A DNA stretch of 64,000 bases from Rotaria socialis (Eukaryota; Rotifera; Eurotatoria; Philodinida; Philodinidae). Location: assembly GCA_905331475.1 (NCBI GenBank), contig CAJNYU010001957.1:1-64000 (forward strand), given 5' to 3'. Each line of letters opens with the position of its first letter. Positions within the stretch are counted from its first letter, which is position 1. Under the pieces are notes generated by a model that saw only the letters and a program-made list of their open reading frames with translations, searched no databases and had not been told where the DNA came from. This document shows positions 53,936 to 64,000 of the stretch, one piece after another. A program made the translations under genes and the position numbers.

Positions 53936-55465
53936 GCAGGGATGCCAATTTACAATTTATTCAATTTAAATTTAACTTCGCGAAAAGTTAATTTAATTTT
54001 AAATTAAATTCTATCAAGTTAAATTTTAAATAAATTAAAATTTTTCTCCCACAAAATTTATATTTAATAAATTGTTTGGATGGATACACATCACTGCTGT
54101 GATGAAAATACGTGACTTTAACAGTAGTAAATACTAAATGGAGGAGAATCTAGTATTTTTTTGGATTAATATTTGTTCATAATAGTCAAAATTTCTCTAC
54201 AGATTATGCAGGATTCGTCATCTTTCTTCTTTAAAATACCGAGACACTCATAAAAATATATTTAATAGCACAATTCGTAGAAGAATGACTAGCTTTAACT
54301 TTAGAAAAGAGGAAAAATACTCAAATTTGACTTTAAATAGTAGCAATCAAGTCAAAAACTATTTTTATCTACTAATTTTCAAAATTTATTCCTCGATTTA
54401 ATAATGTTTTTAAAATTTAAATGTGACACCCCCCTAGCCTGAACCTTACAGGTAGGAGAGATAATAATATTCATTGCCTGGGGAAATGAGCTGTCATTGA
54501 AACGATCATCTCTTGTGATGAATCCCATAGTCTAGCACACCCGCGACTAATGACTGTCGAAGTCCATATCGCGCGTCGGAAGTGCGTTTTTTCTATATCC
54601 ATCTTTTTGTAGTTCTTTTAAAATTATGTCGCATTTACTTTTTTGGTTAAGGTAACATCAAGTTTTGCAAAAAAATGTAGGCCAACTATTTTATAATTCT
54701 CTTTTTAGAAAAAGTGTTTCAGCTGTCAACCAGTTCCTCAATGGGAAACGCACAAAGAATCATATGAATAGATTAAGCGAATCATGCATGACAATCTAGA
54801 TTTAATGAAAAATAAATCAGACATCATGAAAGTTGGCGAGTAATTATTTGTTCGATATTGAGCTAGAGCATTTTTAGCTGAGTTTTTCATACATATATTC
54901 ATACACTTGACTGCATTTGTTCTTATCAAATACAGATTCATACTTCGATAAGATTTGGCAGTATACACATGGTTTTCAAATTGTTCTTTGGACTTGACCT
55001 GGTAGTATCGTTAGTAAGTGTGGATTTCTGATTTAAAAAAGAATCGACAGCAGACTAGCATGTCTCCGAGAAAAATAAAATTGGGGAAACTCATTTGATC
55101 GAGGCCTGGAAAATACCGGAACTCGCATTCCATCAACGGTTGTATCAAAATAATGAAGATGTATGGTGTAAGAATATTTTATTTTCACTTCTACAGACTC
55201 CATTCTTGAAACTTGACGGCAATTATTTCGAACATGGCTGTCAAAATCACTACGACTTGAAGTATATTTACATTGAATCTACTTTGAAAGCATGAAGAAT
55301 GTAACTAGCATACAGTAAAAGTGCCTTTACTTTACTGATTAAGAATTCCTGAATGAAAACAACGTGCACTATATAAATCCGAATGACAGTTAAAGATAAC
55401 CTACAAAACATGATTTGATAAAAAAGAAAGGGCATTCCTTTTGTTTTCGTTGAAATATTTTTATT
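53936..55465. other. Gene-free AT-rich region
   Basis: Long runs of AATTTAAATT-type sequence at 53950-54070 and a more GC-rich patch at 54420-54600 (GACACCCCCCTAGCCTGAAC...) that may be an old element fragment. No supported gene; frames at 54738-54968 (-) and 55095-55295 (+) have no motif. Confidence 0.45.
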
Positions 55466-55981
55466 TTAAATTATTTGACTTAAACTACGATATATTGACA
55501 CAACACAATTAACATCTATCCATACATATAAAAATATATCACTTGGTAAGCCTTTGTTAAAATGAAGGTTGAGCCAAATCGATGCAATAATAGTACATAA
55601 TTTACATATAAAAAAAACTAAACGATATGCCAGACCATGAGATGTTCCAAAACCGTGAACATATATTGAATAACTTCCAAATACAAGTATTGCCATATTA
55701 CATAGAAAATTAACATATTCAAGTATTTGACGTTGTTCATTATATGATAAACATAATTTTCCAGAAATATTTTTTCGTGGTATTATTACTTCAGTTGATG
55801 AGTCAATGAAAGATGTACGATTAAATATAATACTTTGGGCTTTCAAATCGGCTAATTCATGTTTCATTTTAACCATTTCTTTATTTAAATGAACAACATC
55901 GGATAAACAAAGTAAAAAAATGGTACTATAAAAACCGGCTATAACACCTAAGACGATCGACGCTAAATTGCTTTCATCCAT
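55466..55981 (-). CDS. Small membrane protein, probably four transmembrane segments
   Basis: 171 residues from ATG 55981 (MDESNLAS). Hydrophobic segments: SIVLGVIAGFYSTIFLLCL, then after a loop of about 60 residues YVNFLCNMAILVFGSYSIYV, LVFFICKLCTIIASIWLNL and a weaker IFLYVWIDVNCVVSIY. The first loop has a short heptad-like helix (LNKEMVKMKHELADLKAQ) and glycosylation sites (NRT, NIS). I do not recognise the family. Single exon, AATAAA-free AT-rich flanks, moderate coding look; it could be a bdelloid-specific gene. Confidence 0.55.
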   Translation of the reverse strand: MDESNLASIVLGVIAGFYSTIFLLCLSDVVHLNKEMVKMKHELADLKAQSIIFNRTSFIDSSTEVIIPRKNISGKLCLSYNEQRQILEYVNFLCNMAILVFGSYSIYVHGFGTSHGLAYRLVFFICKLCTIIASIWLNLHFNKGLPSDIFLYVWIDVNCVVSIYRSLSQII

Positions 55982-57753
55982 AGAGAGAAACAAAAGTAAT
56001 ATTCTCTAAAGAAGAGTATAAAAAGAAAATGTTTATATCTTCGTTATCCACACAAAATAGCAAGTAAAGTAACCATAGGAGACTTGATTCTGAACAAAAA
56101 AATCTTCTGTCTGGTTTCCTATATGAATATGAACAGAAGAGGTTATTAATTCACTAAAGTCGTCATTTGATTTCGTGTCTGGTCTGATCTGACGTGCTTT
56201 TTTTTTGTTTTGTTCTATAACATGACTGGTACACCAATCGGACCAATGAGATAAGAAAAGATTGTGCTAATCGAATCGGAATGTTCTGTTGTACATCAGC
56301 GACTATAGCAAAATGTTCTTACTCTATAGCAATGGGTATGCTACCGCCATCAGACAATGATTTCTCTGTAAAATTCATTATACACTTACTGGTGTATTTC
56401 ATTTTCTTTGTTCAAGATAAATACAGCTGATCTAATCAACGACATACTTGAAACATAATGGAAGTCTAAGATGAAAAACAATATAGAAACACATTGTAGA
56501 AATACAAAAAAGTCTTCCGATAAAATTTTATTCGTCTACTGATGAAGCAATCAATAGTTTTGGATGGTTCTTTCTGAATATCTGCGGATAAATATTGTTA
56601 AATTTTCCCCACAATAGATAATGATACTACACTTGCAACAGAGACATGGAATTCGTGAGGAATAAAGTACTTTGGTAAAAAAAATGATCTTAGTTCAATT
56701 TCAAATGAAATAATTCGAAAACTGAATGAAATTAAAAAATTTTGTGACCTCTTTCACCCTCCATTACAAACATAAAACATCAAAAAAAGTAAAATCTATG
56801 TTCGTTAATTAGATATCATTGTAATTAGGGTTGAATTTCTAATTAGCGTCTTTACTATTATAGCCGGTAGCAGCCATTGTTTACTATGATTACATACATT
56901 AAACATTGTTTTCGAAAAAAAATGACTATTTTATTATACATAAATATCAGTATATCGAATCATATTCTTTCAAAGTTTAAATTTGGTTGAAGTAGCTAAC
57001 TATAAAATAATTATGATAGTAACTTAGCTAAGCATAATCAAGAGCTCCGATCCTCTTTACTATGTCGATAATTTCCACTTGTTGCATTTTATCGAAAACT
57101 TTTCCCAAATTTATCTTCCAATCTCTTAACATTTTTATTCAACAATGCCAATGGATATATCGTCTTTTTTGATTTTCTCTCTAGTACTATTTACTATGGA
57201 TATATTCAATAATCTGCAAACTTTAGAACTTCTATGCTTTTTTCCCATCTTATTCCTAAACAGCATGTCAAGTTTGTCTTGAGAGCTGCCGGTACGAATG
57301 CCGGAAGGAAAATCACGTTCACATTCAACCAACTTTGCACTTTTTATGATAGTTATTACTGTAGTGTGCCATTGAAAAACAATCTTTTACTCGATTTGAG
57401 AGCAGTCATTGAACAGATAATGAAATTTGCACGGTTGAGAAAAATCTAATTTTCTCGCCTACTGTGCGTTTTTTTTTGTTATGCATTAACTGACGGCTTC
57501 ATGAGCCCTTACAGTACAATGAATTAGGGAAAAGAAAGAGAGATATGAACCGCTGAAACAGGACAGCACCAAAGATAAGACATGCATGGGCACACATCGA
57601 CAGACAACAAACAAGGATAAAACAAGAGACATAAAAAAGACGCGGACACGGACACACCCTATGCATTAGTTGAGCAGCATAAAAAAAGAAACAAGGACAA
57701 AGAGTCGAATATAGAACATTAGAAATTGTGCGTTAATATTAAATTTAAATTGT
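55982..57753. other. Intergenic region, no gene recognised
   Basis: AT-rich. The frame at 57234-57449 (+) has no known motif and is not supported. Confidence 0.45.
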
Positions 57754-59826
57754 TTAAGTATTTTTTTCATCTTGGGAAGCAAATGTACGAGCTACGAGTA
57801 ATGGAAATAGAATGGATGCATCTCCAAAAACTTTCACTGCTTGTGCATTGGGACGTATTTTAGCCCATGAAACAGCTTCATCAAGATTTGCACCACTATC
57901 CGAACCATCGTATTCCATAGCTGTGTTCAATACAACAACATAATCGGCTCCGGATCTCATTGCATTGGCATTAAAAATATGATGTTTAACAATGCCACCG
58001 CCTAATATTAGACAACCAGTATGTAATGCATTCAGTGCTAAAAGATTCAATTGTTTTATATCTTCAGCAATGTCAATTCTTAAACCAGGCTTTTGTAACG
58101 AATGAAAAAATATTAAATCGCCAATAGAACCATCTGTTATAGCAGGACAAAAAAACAGGAATATTATTTTTCCAGGCCCAATAATAAATCGATTGCTCAT
58201 TATCTATCGCTTTACCCATATATTTGATCATTTTCGATGGTGTCCAATTAGCATTATTAACTTTTTGTTCTTCAAGCATATGATCTAGTATAGGCATTAA
58301 AAATGTTTCGAATAAACAATAGTTATCATTTGCAATCAATAGATTTCCAATGCGACTAATCGCCTTTTTTCTTAATTCAGTTCCATTCAGATTAAAATCA
58401 CCAGCATACGTTGAAGCGAAACATTTCATTATGTCTTCTTCGATACCGCCAGCAGTTGTAACAAGACAATCGATCTTTTTATGCTGAACAAGATATCGAA
58501 TTATGTCGCGATTACCACATGAAACCATATTTGATGTATAACCTAGAAATATGGTGCAATTTGTTTCGCCTGTGGGAGTTTTTTTCTGCTTTTTCTCAAT
58601 CATTAAATTAATAATTTGTGTTGCTCGAGCTAGATTCGTGGCTTGAAAACCTTGCTGTAGAAAAGAATCTAATAGTGCTTCATATTTAACGCCACCATTA
58701 AAGTCATAACCATTTATTGATTGACGATTTTTAAGAAATGATTGGTCACTTTTTTTAAATATTGATTCTCTTGCTTCTCGTTCTGGACCTGAAAGATCCT
58801 GGACGTGATAGGCATAGTATATTCTCGATGCTTGCGCATAAAATGTTTCATCTAAATACAATATATTAATTCAATAGAGAATAGAAACGTAATTTAACGT
58901 TGTATTCGATATTTCATGTTAGAAGTTGTTTCTTGACCTTACATTACACTTTTTCGTGGTTGTATGTGATGCAAAACTAAATCCATCTAGGATTTATTTA
59001 GTTACTCGGTTTTATAATCATTAGACTAGTCCTAAGAATAAAGGAAAGTTTTTTCTGAGTATTTAAACATAACTGTGTTTGTAATGTTTAAAGAGAAATT
59101 GGCCTAGGTAGGAATTAAAACGTGAAATGAAAATGATTTGTTTCGAAATGTCATGACTTCGCAGTTTAAAAGCAATTTTTATTTTCATGCAATAAATGTC
59201 ATGTCAATTTTTCCGACGGGTTCCTATAGAAAATACAGTGAAAAGTCATCGTAAATGGCTGATTTCAGTCGAAATCAAAGATTTGGGCAAATCTTTCGCC
59301 AATAGTACGAACTTGAATTTATTTTCTTCCCGTCTCTTGTCATCATCGCACAGGTGCTACGGGCGTATGTTTATCTTTTGCTACTATACTGAACCACGCT
59401 TGTGCGTATCTAGGCCGATTTCTTGTTATGCGCTTTTTGTCTCTTCTCTCTCCTTTCTTTCGTAAGATTTTTCTTCATTTTCTGGGCGGTATGGCTGTAC
59501 CTCGTGCAAATTATATAAAAGCATCAACAAATTTATTTTTGATGGTAACTGATTTTTCGCATCAGTTATTTTCTTGCATGGATCCTCTTGTCACCCTCTG
59601 TTTTTCTCTACTTCTTTCAAATAAATATATCACATTTCTACGAGAATTTTCCTTTAGCCAAAGCAAATTGAAACACTGACTTATGCAAACAGCAATATGA
59701 ACGAGACCAAGAATATTATTATGCATTATAAAGATAATATTTTATCTTAATTAAATAGCAATATCTGACTCATACAAACTTACCATCAACGGTATCGAAT
59801 CGTGCTACTCCATGTGTTTTGCCCAT
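57754..59826 (-). pseudogene. DHPS: Deoxyhypusine synthase with a single-base frameshift
   Basis: DHPS makes deoxyhypusine on eIF5A from spermidine with NAD, in the cytosol. Exon 1 is 59826-59784 (ATG, MGKTHGVARFDTVD, donor GTAAGT); a 932-bp intron follows; exon 2 is 58851-57754 (acceptor ATTTAG, codon G|AT), total 379 residues if the frame is mended. Hallmarks: [100 protein letters not shown] with the active-site Lys. Oddity: a run of seven T (reverse strand, 58155-58149) after NNIPV should be six; the extra base shifts the frame just before CPAITDG. All else is conserved. Because DHPS is essential, a sequencing slip or a second good allele is more likely than real loss. Confidence 0.88.
58852..59783 (-). 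other. Long first intron of DHPS
   Basis: A 932-bp intron (GTAAGT...TTTAG). Small + strand frames inside it (59196-59465, 59428-59679) show no motif. Confidence 0.6.
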
Positions 59827-59962
59827 TATCGTGCTTAATATAGACAAGTTTTGGTGTGTGTACTAATACAAATATATATATATATATATATAAGCATTCA
59901 TGCATGCCACATTTTCGTATCAATAATAAATTTATCGTCTTAACATACATGGATTGTGGAAT
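59827..59962. promoter_or_regulatory. 136-bp bidirectional promoter with (TA)n tract
   Basis: The start codons of DHPS (-) and the GNAT gene (+) are only 136 bp apart. A (TA)n run of about 23 bases lies at 59870-59892 in between. Shared regulation is likely (inference). Confidence 0.55.
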
Positions 59963-60619
59963 ATGATGAAACTACAATTTATCAAATACAATTCAAAATA
60001 TTTGAAATCTTGTGCAAAACTTGTCGGTGAAACTTGGCCACTCGATGAGGAATTAGTAAATGCTTCTCGATCACGTCACCTTTATTATTACTATATAAGA
60101 AATTGTATTTACAATTCTGTTTATTCGGACTTAATAATTGATCAAGAAACAGATACTGTTTTAGGTATTTTATTCGCCAGCGATGAAAGCCGTACATCGT
60201 GCAAAGCATTTGTGAAAAATGTTAATAATAGATTAATTTTATTGAAACACATTATTTTTGGACATCTTGGTAAACGTTTTGTTGCGCTGAATTCCGTCAA
60301 AGATATGTTGAATATTGAGAAAAGTATAGAAAAATATTGTGGGAAGTTCAATAGCCAATTGAATTTATTTGTATTGAGTAAACAATTGCAACGACAAGGT
60401 TATGGGCGGCAATTAATGGATCGTTATATTCAGTTTTGTAAAAATGAAGGACAAATCGAAAATATCTTTCTGTGGACAGATATTAATTGTAACTATCGAT
60501 TTTATGAATATTGTGGCTTTCGAACATATAAGCAATTCTATGACGATCGACTTTCGGAACGTTCTGACAAACGAACTGATAAACCAAATGGTTTTATATA
60601 TTATAAGAATTTAATTTGA
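59963..60619 (+). CDS. GNAT-family N-acetyltransferase
   Basis: 218 residues from ATG 59963 (MMKLQFIKYN; the next Met is adjacent). It has a GNAT fold: an N-terminal strand and helix (KYLKSCAKLVGETWPLD), a central strand (TVLGILFASDES), a strand NLFVLSKQLQRQGYGRQL carrying the acetyl-CoA pyrophosphate loop (QRQGYG, R/Q-x-x-G-x-G), and motif B (YRFYEYCGFRTYKQFYDD). The 60-residue insertion between strands (HIIFGHLGKRF...KYCGKF) is longer than usual. The substrate is unknown; similar small bacterial-type GNATs act on amines or antibiotics. Single exon, divergent from DHPS. Bacterial origin is possible but untested. Confidence 0.82.
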   Translation: MMKLQFIKYNSKYLKSCAKLVGETWPLDEELVNASRSRHLYYYYIRNCIYNSVYSDLIIDQETDTVLGILFASDESRTSCKAFVKNVNNRLILLKHIIFGHLGKRFVALNSVKDMLNIEKSIEKYCGKFNSQLNLFVLSKQLQRQGYGRQLMDRYIQFCKNEGQIENIFLWTDINCNYRFYEYCGFRTYKQFYDDRLSERSDKRTDKPNGFIYYKNLI

Positions 60620-61885
60620 AAGAACTTTTCAATATTTTCCTCCTATTGTACCGTTTGCTTTTATTTCTTCTCGTGTATACAAGTGATGTTCATCACACAC
60701 TGGACGCGAGAGTGTGAACAAAGAAGTTCGTAGTCTTTTGAGCGTAGTTTTGCTTCGAATTCATCTAGCTTAGTTAGAGTGGATGTCTCCAGTGAATAGT
60801 TTGTTTGCACATGTTGATAGATATTGATGATTCAGATTACATGGTTTTTAGCTTTTCCTGAATCGACTTAACATGAGCACTAATTTTTTGTCGAGATTTG
60901 AACAATCTCAAACAAGAATAACGCGATCCATTGATAATGTTTCAATTTATATGCGGATGATGTCTGTAATTTGTAATATCAACAGACAAGCACGAAAAAA
61001 TGTTGAATTCAATAGAACAAATACAACTAATAATGATACCGACAAAGGAGCAGCAAAAGCCATAGTGTGGCGACAAGCTGTCAATTGAAAATATAAAAAC
61101 GAGAACGTAGAATATCACTGAACTGAATTCATAACAGAATATTTGTTGGATTTAATAGCTCTTATCGACGAGTTTCTTTCAGTTTATGTTTAAAACAAAA
61201 CAAAAACAATCCTACATTCTAGATTAAACTCAAATATTGAAACTCCTTCTTTCTTACAGATCGTACCTTCATAGAAAACTGAATAATATACAGAATTTAT
61301 TTATAATAATCTTTCGAAAGATATTTGGCTCGTCAACTATGAATGCAATTTGAGAATTCATTTGACTTTGCACTTGATGCCAATAAAAAACATAAGAACA
61401 TTGACAAAACAACTAACTTACATTCATGTCATCTTTGCTATAGAGAGAAATCCAAGATTCCTATTGACTGCATAAAAAAAACTTTTTTTCAGGTAACCAG
61501 TAGCATAATGATTCCGGATGCAGAGACGAACAAAAACCAATATGTATGCTCTAGTTCACCAATTCACATATATCGAATTGTGAACTCTCTCTTGTTAATC
61601 TTTGAAATTATGTTATCGGATAATTGTTCACATCTCCACACACGCAATCCAACACACCCATACTCATCCGCTTTTATATTCCAACCCGCTAACGCACGTG
61701 TCGTCATTGACGCTCACTTTCAACACTACGAGAAACGAAGAAAAATATAGCTTATTATTAACACGTGATTCAGCATTTATTTCTCCATGTTGGAATTTTT
61801 TACGACTTCCTTTCGTAAATGTGAGTAACAACTTTCAGTTGTAATTGTCAATCATTCGTGGGAAGGGCAAAAGGCGGTTATTATA
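60620..61885. other. Intergenic region upstream of the right-edge gene
   Basis: Short frames (60873-61088, 61343-61750) have no motif. A CA-rich patch (CATCTCCACACACGCAATCC near 61630) resembles one arm of the TG-rich hairpins without a partner. Confidence 0.45.
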
Positions 61886-64000
61886 ATGACTAGTGGTCCA
61901 CGTAAAATAAATCAAGTAGACAATGATCTGGCCATTGTTTGGCTCGATGCTAAAAAATCAAAGGAATCTTCTAATGTCGATTATCTTAATCGAAGTATTG
62001 ATTTCAGCACTCTTATTAGTCATATTCATGTATTCGATGACGTTGATCAATGCTGCGAGTATCTGCTGTCGAAGGATCAAGCAGACAAAGTCTTACTGAT
62101 TGTATCGGGCTCGATCGGTGAGAAAGTGTTGCCATGCATTCATGATATAACTCAAATCATAGGTGTCTACATTTTTTGCAATGATGTGGAGAAACATCGC
62201 GAATGGGCAGGCACGTTCAGCAAAGTACGCGATGTGTTCCGTTGTCCGAAGAAATTGATAGAGCGCATTCAACGTGACGCTCAGCTGTTGGTTCATCACA
62301 TTATACCAACGAATATTTTCTCATTTCAAAATCTTCAACAAACTTCTCTGCAAAATGTCGATCAAGATCAATCGACATACATGTGGTTTCAATTGTTGAT
62401 TGACGTTCTCAATCGTCTTCCTCTCAGTCATTCAAGTCGAGGTGATCTTATAGATGAATCTATGCAATACTATTCGAATAATACGATAGAAAAAAGGAAA
62501 ATTGCCGAATTTAATGAAAAATATTTATCGTCCAACGAGGCTGTACAATGGTATACGCGCGATTGTTTTCTCTATCGTTTAATTAATCGGGCCTTTCGAA
62601 CTCGCGATATCGATAGTATCTTCAAATTCCGTTATTTTATACACGACTTACAACACCAGCTGGATCATTTACATCAGGAACAGCAGCTATCATCAGTATT
62701 ACCGACTACAGCCTACCGTGGTCAGATTATCGGCGCGGATGAATTGAAAAAACTCCAAAATAATGTTGGTGGTATCTTTTGTGTGAATTCATTCTGGTCA
62801 GCAACAACTGCGAGTCAAGTAGCGACTTCGTTTAACATGATTAGTCTAGGACGTCCATACTATGAACGAGTCATTTTTGAAGTAACCATGGAGCTAAAAC
62901 AGCAGCCAGACAAAGCAAAGTCGAAGTATCCATTTGCTAATATTAGTCATCTGAGTTGTAACGAAGACGAGGGCGAAGTACTTTTTTCAATGGGATGTAC
63001 ATTTCGTATCATATTGGTGGAACAGTTTAGCGATGAAATTTGGTATGTTCAGCTTTCTCTTCTGGATGACTCTAGTAGCATCGATGAATCATTGCGCGAA
63101 TATTATTTAGCAAATCACATCGAAGAACAATCGTCACTGCTCACGATGGCTTATTTCTTTGATCAAGCCGGTGATTATGAGCGAGCCAAGCGTTATTGTC
63201 AGATGCTTCTAAGAGAAAATCCAAGTGAAGATGATTCGATTGATATTCATACATCGTTGGCACTGTTCGAGTACCGAATAGGAAACTTTGAGGCAGCAAA
63301 ACGTGAAGGAGAGCTAGCACTCAAATTACATCTAACGCAAAAGGTAGTGGATAATAGGCTCTCGGATATATACGCAAACTTGGGTTTAGTCATGGCAGAA
63401 CTAGGTGAATACAGGGATGCGATTGCATATCAGCATGAGTCTGTAAAGATCGATGAACTTGTGTTGGATGAAGAGGACGAAGAGAAAGCGATTACATATG
63501 AAAATCTTGGTATGTCATATCATGGTCTAGGAGACTATCCAAACGCACTCAAATGGTGTGAAGAGAAAGCTTTGAGCCATATGCAAAAGTATCTACCTGC
63601 CAGCCACCCAGGCTTTCAGAGGATCTATTTAGATATCGGCATGATCTACACATCGATGGGCGATTATCCGGTAGCACGTGGCTGGTTAGAGAAGGCACTC
63701 GACAAGGCGCACAGTATTTTGCCTCCTTTGCATAAAGATTTGGGAAATACTTTTTACAATTTGGGTTTGTTGTGTGAGAAAACTGGCGAAGACGAGCAAG
63801 GTCTTAATTACTTTCGCCAAGCATTAAATATCGCTTTACAATCAGAAAAGGAAGATACTACAATCGATTTAGCATACATTTATGTGTCGATGGGTGCTAT
63901 TTACGACAATCAAGGTGAATTTGACGAAGCTCTTCGTCATTATGAGCTTGCACTTGAGAATCTCTCAGTTGACAAACCAGAGCATCGTCAACATTTTGCA
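61886..64000 (+). CDS. ADP-ribosyltransferase-like protein with TPR repeats (3' end beyond window)
   Basis: Open for 705 codons from ATG 61886 (MTSGPRKINQVDNDLAIVWL) to the window edge. Residues 1-130 form the N-terminal domain usual in this bdelloid family (VWLDAKK, then DKVLLIVSGSIGEKVLP, IIGVYIFCNDVEKH). Residues about 200-395 are the ART domain: YRGQIIGADELKKLQ (Arg), VNSFWSATT (where the relative at 30618 has NSFLSTS) and the ExE motif EDEGEVLFSMG. From about residue 410 there are at least seven TPRs (AYFFDQAGDYERAKRYC, NLGLVMAELGEYRDAIAY, NLGMSYHGLGDYPNALKW, DIGMIYTSMGDYPVARGW, NLGLLCEKTGEDEQGLNYF, SMGAIYDNQGEFDEALRHY). Mono-ADP-ribosylation of proteins is the family activity; the altered S-T-S may weaken it. 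More GC-rich coding than its flanks. Confidence 0.9.
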   Translation, partial: MTSGPRKINQVDNDLAIVWLDAKKSKESSNVDYLNRSIDFSTLISHIHVFDDVDQCCEYLLSKDQADKVLLIVSGSIGEKVLPCIHDITQIIGVYIFCNDVEKHREWAGTFSKVRDVFRCPKKLIERIQRDAQLLVHHIIPTNIFSFQNLQQTSLQNVDQDQSTYMWFQLLIDVLNRLPLSHSSRGDLIDESMQYYSNNTIEKRKIAEFNEKYLSSNEAVQWYTRDCFLYRLINRAFRTRDIDSIFKFRYFIHDLQHQLDHLHQEQQLSSVLPTTAYRGQIIGADELKKLQNNVGGIFCVNSFWSATTASQVATSFNMISLGRPYYERVIFEVTMELKQQPDKAKSKYPFANISHLSCNEDEGEVLFSMGCTFRIILVEQFSDEIWYVQLSLLDDSSSIDESLREYYLANHIEEQSSLLTMAYFFDQAGDYERAKRYCQMLLRENPSEDDSIDIHTSLALFEYRIGNFEAAKREGELALKLHLTQKVVDNRLSDIYANLGLVMAELGEYRDAIAYQHESVKIDELVLDEEDEEKAITYENLGMSYHGLGDYPNALKWCEEKALSHMQKYLPASHPGFQRIYLDIGMIYTSMGDYPVARGWLEKALDKAHSILPPLHKDLGNTFYNLGLLCEKTGEDEQGLNYFRQALNIALQSEKEDTTIDLAYIYVSMGAIYDNQGEFDEALRHYELALENLSVDKPEHRQHFA

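Noticed and set aside
57234..57449. Forward frame, 71 residues
   Set aside because: No motif and no conserved neighbour; overlaps a reverse frame equally good.
60873..61088. Forward frame, 71 residues
   Set aside because: Polar low-complexity sequence with no motif; cannot be told from chance.

Overview
The window looks like nuclear DNA of a bdelloid rotifer, probably Rotaria- or Adineta-like. It is AT-rich and the genes are small. Many introns are short (about 50 to 90 bp), though several run from about 300 to 920 bp, and all have GT-AG borders. The gene content fits: ADP-ribosyltransferase/TPR proteins, an NHL-repeat protein, an F-box protein, rhodopsin-like 7TM receptors, a DUF229 phosphatase-like protein, an animal arx homeobox gene, and a phage-tail-collar protein carrying a signal peptide and an intron. 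The assignment is inference from gene families; I ran no search.

Layout. 1-2788 (-): 5' part of a Helitron-type Rep protein that runs off the edge. 2789-7645: no gene, with a 24-bp minisatellite, a hairpin and worn direct repeats. 7646-10209 (+): five-exon DUF229 gene with one in-frame TAA. 10510-12153 (-): FAD-dependent oxidoreductase, also with one in-frame TAA. 12447-13568 (-): F-box gene. 13569-16667: a TIR element and a tRNA-derived SINE with a perfect 13-bp target duplication. 16668-18024 (+): two-exon 7TM receptor. 21236-23375 (+): secreted collar-domain protein. 24.6-33.4 kb: a decaying zone with CWC22 and tyrosine phosphatase fragments, a 655-bp MITE, a dead DD37D mariner and TG-rich hairpins, plus intact NHL (-) and ART-TPR (-) genes. 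35508-36182 (+): FSPRLamide neuropeptide precursor. 38305-38727 (-): small secreted protein. 38952-40136 (-): cysteine-rich membrane protein. 40780-42415 (-): flavin-containing monooxygenase. 43177-44684 (+): arx. 46187-47200 (-): second 7TM receptor. 47201-55465: repeat-rich desert with nested mobile elements. 55466-55981 (-): small membrane protein. 57754-59826 (-): deoxyhypusine synthase with a one-base frameshift. 59963-60619 (+): GNAT acetyltransferase in a divergent pair with it. 61886-64000 (+): second ART-TPR gene, open at the edge.

The genes do not form a pathway; the setting is an ordinary animal neighbourhood invaded by small elements. Best leads: (i) a 1.23-kb head-to-tail dimer at 49378-50605, each unit ending in a hairpin plus CTAG, whose empty target site is preserved in a paralogous repeat 2.5 kb away (Helitron-like); (ii) a set of TG-rich hairpins with telomere-like TGTGGG arms at 18-33 kb, several beside broken gene fragments; (iii) the phage-collar gene; (iv) the PRLamide precursor; (v) the SINE. 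Three otherwise intact genes each carry a single disabling lesion (TAA, TAA, +1 T), which may be real decay, allelic variation or consensus error.
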